Source: Onychomys torridus (lineage: Eukaryota; Chordata; Mammalia; Rodentia; Cricetidae). From it: a DNA stretch of 64,000 nt. A program made the translations under genes and the position numbers. The first letter of the stretch is position 1; each line of letters opens with the position of its first letter. Shown piece after piece: positions 59,915 through 64,000 of this stretch. The notes under the pieces are model-generated. The model worked only from the letters and a program-made list of their open reading frames with translations, was not told the origin of the DNA and searched no databases. The stretch spans positions 16,561,516-16,625,515 of the forward strand of contig NC_050452.1 in NCBI RefSeq assembly GCF_903995425.1, read 5' to 3'.

Positions 59915-60320
59915 CTTTGTAAGACTGAAACGCCACTGTGGCTGCTGGCTCCACCCACCTCAGCTTCCCAACATGGCGGTGGTACAGTTTACAGCCAGCT
60001 CTGGGTCTGGAGCCATGTGTACCATCAACTATCAGAAGCAGTTCTATCAAAGCAGTGCATAGCCCAGAAACTTTTTTTTCTTTTTTTTAAACTAGCAAAT
60101 GCTAAATCTACCATGCAGCAAAGTAAAGTGCCGCTTGTAGACTCCTCATTCCCGCCACACTGCAGGTCAGACGCACACGTCAGGAACCCGCCATAGTAGC
60201 TCAAACCTGTAGGCTGCTGCTAACTTGAGAGAGACAACTAGGAAGCTGTTTTTAGCTCCGTTTAGAGTCTTTTTTCTCAGGTTTTAGGTGGAAACTCTTG
60301 CCAACACATTGGACGCCATT

Positions 60321-60688
60321 TGTAGTTAGGAATTTTCCTGCCTGGCCCAGTCAGGACAAATCTCTCTTACCCGCCAGTCCCACAGTCACTCAGACCCAAC
60401 CAAGAAAGCACACAGAAACTTACATTGTTTAGAAACTGTATGGCCATGGCAGGCTTCTTGTTATCTGCTTCTTCTATCTTAAATTAACCCATTTCTGTTA
60501 GTCTATACTTTGCCACATGGCTTGTGGCTTACCAGTGTCTTTACATGTTGCTTCTCATGGCGGCGGCTGGCGGTGTCTCTCTCCAACCTTCTACTTCCCA
60601 GAATTCTCTTCTCTCTTGTCCCACCTATACTTCCTGCCTGGCCACTGGCCAATCAGAACTTTATTTACACAGAACGATATCCACAGCA
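60321..60688 (-). repeat. 5' LTR of the mys-like element
   Basis: 368 bp, identical in length to the 3' LTR. Differences are transitions. Confidence 0.95.
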
Positions 60689-61513
60689 GATGAGATCTAC
60701 ATGAACAACCTGGACAACAGTGGGAGTAATGATGGGCAAGATTTGAGGGAAAGAAAGCTTAGGGGAGCAGGAGATCCCAGCTGGATCAAGAACAGATAGG
60801 GAGAACAAGGAATAACAGATCATGATAAATGATGACCACATGAGACCAGGAATAGGCAGAGTGCTGGAGAGGTCCCCAGAAATGCACAATGATATATCCT
60901 CTGTAGACTGCTGGCAATGGTGGAGAGAAGGCCTGATCTGACCTAGTCTGTTGATCAGATGGCCAAACACCCTAACAGTCGTGCTGGACCTCTCATCCAA
61001 TAACTGATGGAAGTGGATGCAGAGATCCTCAGCCAGGCCCCAGGTGGAGCTCCAGGTATCTAATTGTCAAGAAAGAGGAGGGACTGTAAGAGCATGAATT
61101 GTTGAGACAAAGATTGCAAAAAGCACAGGGACAAATAACCAAAGGAATGGAAGCCCATGAATTATGAACCAATGGCTGTGGAGCCCCCAGCTGGATCAGG
61201 CCCTCTGGACAAGTGAGACAATTGAATAGCTTGAACTGTTTGGGAGGTATCCAGGCTGTGGGATCAGGACCTGTCCTTAGTGCATGAGTTGGCTGTTTGG
61301 AACCTTGGGCTTACACAGGGACACTTTGCTCAGCCTGGAAGGAGGGGACAGGACCTGTCTGGACTGAATCCACCAGGTTTAAATGAATCCCCAGGGGAGT
61401 CTTGGCCATGGAGGATAATGGAATGAAGGGAAGGGGCTGGTGGGAAGGTGGATGTGAGCTCGGGAGGTGGGAGGACAGGTTGCTCATGGCTTATGTGTAA
61501 AATTGAAACACAA

Positions 61514-61516
<3 letters not shown>

Positions 61517-61553
<37 letters not shown>

Positions 61554-61557
61554 GAAT
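61517..61557 (+). repeat. (AAT)n tail of the full-length L1
   Basis: About 12 AAT units plus 'aataaag' end the L1 just before its downstream target duplication. Confidence 0.95.
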
Positions 61558-61567
61558 AATGAAACTA

Positions 61568-63105
61568 TTCTCTAAGAGAAATCAGAAAGTTTATCCAGCA
61601 TTACTTATTGCAGTGACACCACTGAGATTTTATAAGGTTGAATTTCTTCTTACTTTTCTCAGGAGAAACCGTGGTTCCCAGGGTTGTGGCTGCTCATTGC
61701 TCCCCAGATAATGACTGTCCTTCACTTTCCTCTGCAGTTTCCCTCTCCTGGGACTGTTTGCAGCCAGGGGGAGTCCTGCAGTGCTAGGTCTCCAGTAGGT
61801 TGTTATCAAGCTTCTTGTCCACTGCTTCTGGAATTCCAGAAAGCAAAGATGTATCTGCTCTGCAACTCTTTTTTAGATTGAAAAGCATGTTTGAAGCAAT
61901 GGATGAAATTTCTTAACATCAGTCACATGACTCAAACTGTGCTCACTTTGCAAATGTTCGTACCAAACAGATGCAAAAGTCAATTTTACAATTTTAATTC
62001 CTACTTTATTTCTGTTTCTCACTTACTGCAATCTAATGTTTGAAATATGGTCTCTGAGTTAAGATTCAGAATATGTTGTTTTGCAATTCTGTTCTCTTTT
62101 ATATTAATTTAATATTGACGGAAATGCATGTTTCTTTCTTTCTTTTTTGAAACTGCACCTGTAAAAATTATTTTGAGGTTAGCACACATAAACATGTAAA
62201 TGTAAACATAAATACATAAAATACAAATATGGGTTTGGGAAAATGTTAGATTATCAGAACATCAACTAAATTAGTTAATGACTGTTGAAATAAGTTAGGC
62301 TAAACAAGATATAATTTTGTAACTAAAAATGTTCATAGCAGCAACTTTTGAAAGATGATTTTATTAAAGTCATTGCTCCCTAGGGTCATTAAATCATAAC
62401 ATTTCTCATGTCTGATTTTAACTGACTCTGCTCATCTACTTCAAGTTTAAATACAAGTATAAATAAACTATTTCTCAAAAAACTGTGGAGTACTTCAATT
62501 TTTTCTCGTCAGTTATCACAGTAAAGAATATAAAGAAGAGAATCTTCTGTTAGACCAGGATCATTTTCTCTATATATCTTCAGATTTTCTGTGAAATCCT
62601 GTACAATCCTATAGATGTTAAAACTGCATATTTACAAGGAAGCTTGGTGGTTACAAACCAAAGATAGTATTGATGTTTGGTTAGAAAATCAGCAGTATTA
62701 TGTTTCAAAGAACAGCAAATATAAGCTATGAATTCACTATTTATTCCTCGGTGATGGATTCCATGCTGTAGTTTATATTCTCATCTAGGGAAACATGATT
62801 TACCTCTATGTGAAGGTTGTTTATTATTAAAACACATCAGCTGTGATGTCAACTTAAGAAAGTAATTATTGAAGTGCTTATATCAAAAGCAAATGCTGAT
62901 AAATTACTATTAAATGAGTCTTTTTTTCATTGATTTAAAGCTTGCGTTTTTTTTTTTTTTTTTAACTGTTTTGTCAAAGGCTGGACACACAGAAAAATAT
63001 ATGACTTCTATATGCTCACAGAGGAGTGGGGAGAGCAAATACTTGTTTTTCAGTGTTTAGTACCATTTTGATTTTATTTATTAAAGACAAATGCCATCCA
63101 CGACC
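61568..63105. other. Unassigned AT-rich noncoding sequence
   Basis: No recognised gene or repeat. A 20-base T run lies near 62947. Confidence 0.45.
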
Positions 63106-63107
63106 AT

Positions 63108-63222
63108 GGGAATTCTTTTTCTTTTTGTGGATACAGGATCCCCATGCAGCTTGCTCTGTCTACAAACTCATGATTTTCTTGCCTCAACCTCCTAAGTGCA
63201 AAAATCGCAGGCACGTTGTCAC
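63108..63222 (-). repeat. Degenerate B1 SINE, antisense
   Basis: Antisense order 'gtggatacaggatccccat', 'ctacaaactcatgattttc' and 'ctcaacctcctaagtgc' fits an old B1. Confidence 0.5.
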
Positions 63223-63549
63223 CAAATATAGTCTACTTGTTACACCCTTCCTCCCTGCACCACAAAAACTTTTCAGAATAGCAAGAACTCTATTCAGACT
63301 TTCTACCACCCAAAGACATGGATGGAAATGGGAGGAAAAAAACAAACTGAAGTACTATAGCTTTTTGAGAAACACTTTATGCTTGTGTTTTAAACTTGAA
63401 GTATATGAGCAGAGTTAAAATCAGACATGGGAAGTGCTATGATTTAAGGACCCTGGTATGCTATAGCAACAAAATGTTCAACTGTGAAAGTTAGAGGATA
63501 ATTTCTAGGATATATATTCTACTTTAAAAGATTTTTTAATATAATTTTA

Positions 63550-63735
63550 TGTGTATGAGTATTTTGCTTTCACATTTGCCTATGTACCCACATGTTGTCT
63601 GGTACCTACAGAGCCCAGAAGAGGATGATGCCCGATCCTGCGGAACTGGAGTTACCATGTGGGTGCTGGGAAGTGAACTTGGGCCTTTGAGGAGAGTATC
63701 AAGTGCTTGAGAAATGGCCTATCTTTCTAGCCCCA
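63550..63735 (-). repeat. B3-type SINE, antisense
   Basis: Antisense B3 with 'gagcccagaagaggatgat', 'gttaccatgtgggtgctgg' and a diverged head ending 'ttctagcccc'. Confidence 0.8.
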
Positions 63736-63900
63736 TATGCTTTACTTTTTATGTAAATTAAAGTCATTAAAGAGGTAATTTTTTTTAACAAGAAGCAAAG
63801 AATCCATCTAACTAATCACTTAAAATCAAAATAAATTGAAGCATTTTTTCCAGTAATAACCGGTTATTAGAATAGCCCAAAGACTTGAAATGATGAAAAT

Positions 63901-64000
63901 GGCCAGACACAGTGAGACATGCTTGTAGTCTCAGCAGAAGCGTGGGGGGGTGGGCAGGATGATTAGGAGTTCAAGGTCATCCTTGGCCACAGAAAAGTTG
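63901..64000 (+). repeat. B1/B4-type SINE, cut by window edge
   Basis: 'ggccagacacagtgagaca', 'gtagtctcagcagaagc' and 'gttcaaggtcatccttggc' are the first part of a sense B1-like monomer that continues past the window. Confidence 0.65.

Larger units (their letters stand above)
58565..60688 (-). mobile_element. Complete non-autonomous mys-like LTR element inserted in the L1 3' UTR
   Basis: A perfect 6-bp duplication GATGAG at 58559-58564 and 60689-60694 bounds a 2124-bp element in reverse orientation. LTRs are 58565-58932 and 60321-60688, both 368 bp. I count 5 substitutions between them (about 1.4%), so it is young. Next to the 5' LTR a tRNA-Lys-like primer site lies at 60303-60318 ('tggcgtccaatgtgtt' on the minus strand). 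Next to the 3' LTR is a clean polypurine tract at 58933-58950. The 1.39-kb interior has no gag or pol. It is homologous to most of 20984-22310. Confidence 0.95.
52497..61557 (+). mobile_element. Essentially full-length L1 retrotransposon, interrupted by an LTR element
   Basis: A perfect 10-bp duplication AATGAAACTA lies at 52487-52496 and 61558-61567. Removing the 2.13-kb LTR insertion leaves about 6.9 kb, the size of a full-length rodent L1. In order there are a GC-rich tandem-monomer 5' UTR (52497-53500), ORF1 (53504 to about 54590), ORF2 (about 54670-58398), a 3' UTR of about 1 kb split by the LTR element, and an (AAT)n tail. Both ORFs have stops and frameshifts, so this copy is dead. Confidence 0.92.

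Overview
This window is noncoding DNA from a rodent nuclear genome. It is AT-rich, has no recognisable host exon, and is packed with rodent-lineage retroelements: B1, B2/B3, B4-type and ID SINEs, L1/Lx LINEs and ERV2-class (6-bp target-duplicating) LTR elements. The ID sequences, the mys-like LTRs and an IAP-like element with a tRNA-Phe primer site point to a muroid, most likely a cricetid (hamster, vole or deer mouse). The species call is inference. The window is probably intergenic or deep intronic.

Layout. Positions 1-18 kb are mostly unassigned AT-rich sequence with scattered old SINEs, degenerate L1 pieces and one solo LTR (12072-12434, TSD AAAGAT). From 18.7 to 22.9 kb one old antisense Lx-type L1 3' region has been split by later insertions: a 5'-inverted L1, a scrambled L1 3' end carrying a 200-bp filler, and a partial mys-like LTR element with SINEs. 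From 23 to 42 kb there are B4 and ID elements, a SINE-containing solo LTR (28200-28653, TSD AGTAGG), old L1 ORF2 remains (30.2-32.3 kb), nested repeats and compound microsatellites. At 42033-45644 lies a 3.6-kb ERV2 provirus with two LTRs, a tRNA-Phe primer site and TSD AATGGT, but no recognisable gag, pol or env.

From 52497 to 61557 lies an essentially full-length L1. It has about three 5'-UTR monomers of 275-285 bp, broken ORF1 and ORF2, a 3' UTR, an (AAT)n tail and a 10-bp TSD. A 2.1-kb non-autonomous mys-like LTR element (58565-60688, antisense, TSD GATGAG, two 368-bp LTRs with about 5 differences) has inserted into its 3' UTR. The last 2.4 kb is AT-rich with degenerate SINEs.

No functional protein gene, CRISPR, operon or bacterial-type system is present. 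The most noteworthy signals are the nested insertion history readable from exact TSDs, the two non-autonomous LTR elements with non-retroviral interiors, a 92-codon ORF kept in both mys-like copies 38 kb apart, and a scrambled L1 insertion whose filler resembles sequence 4 kb away.
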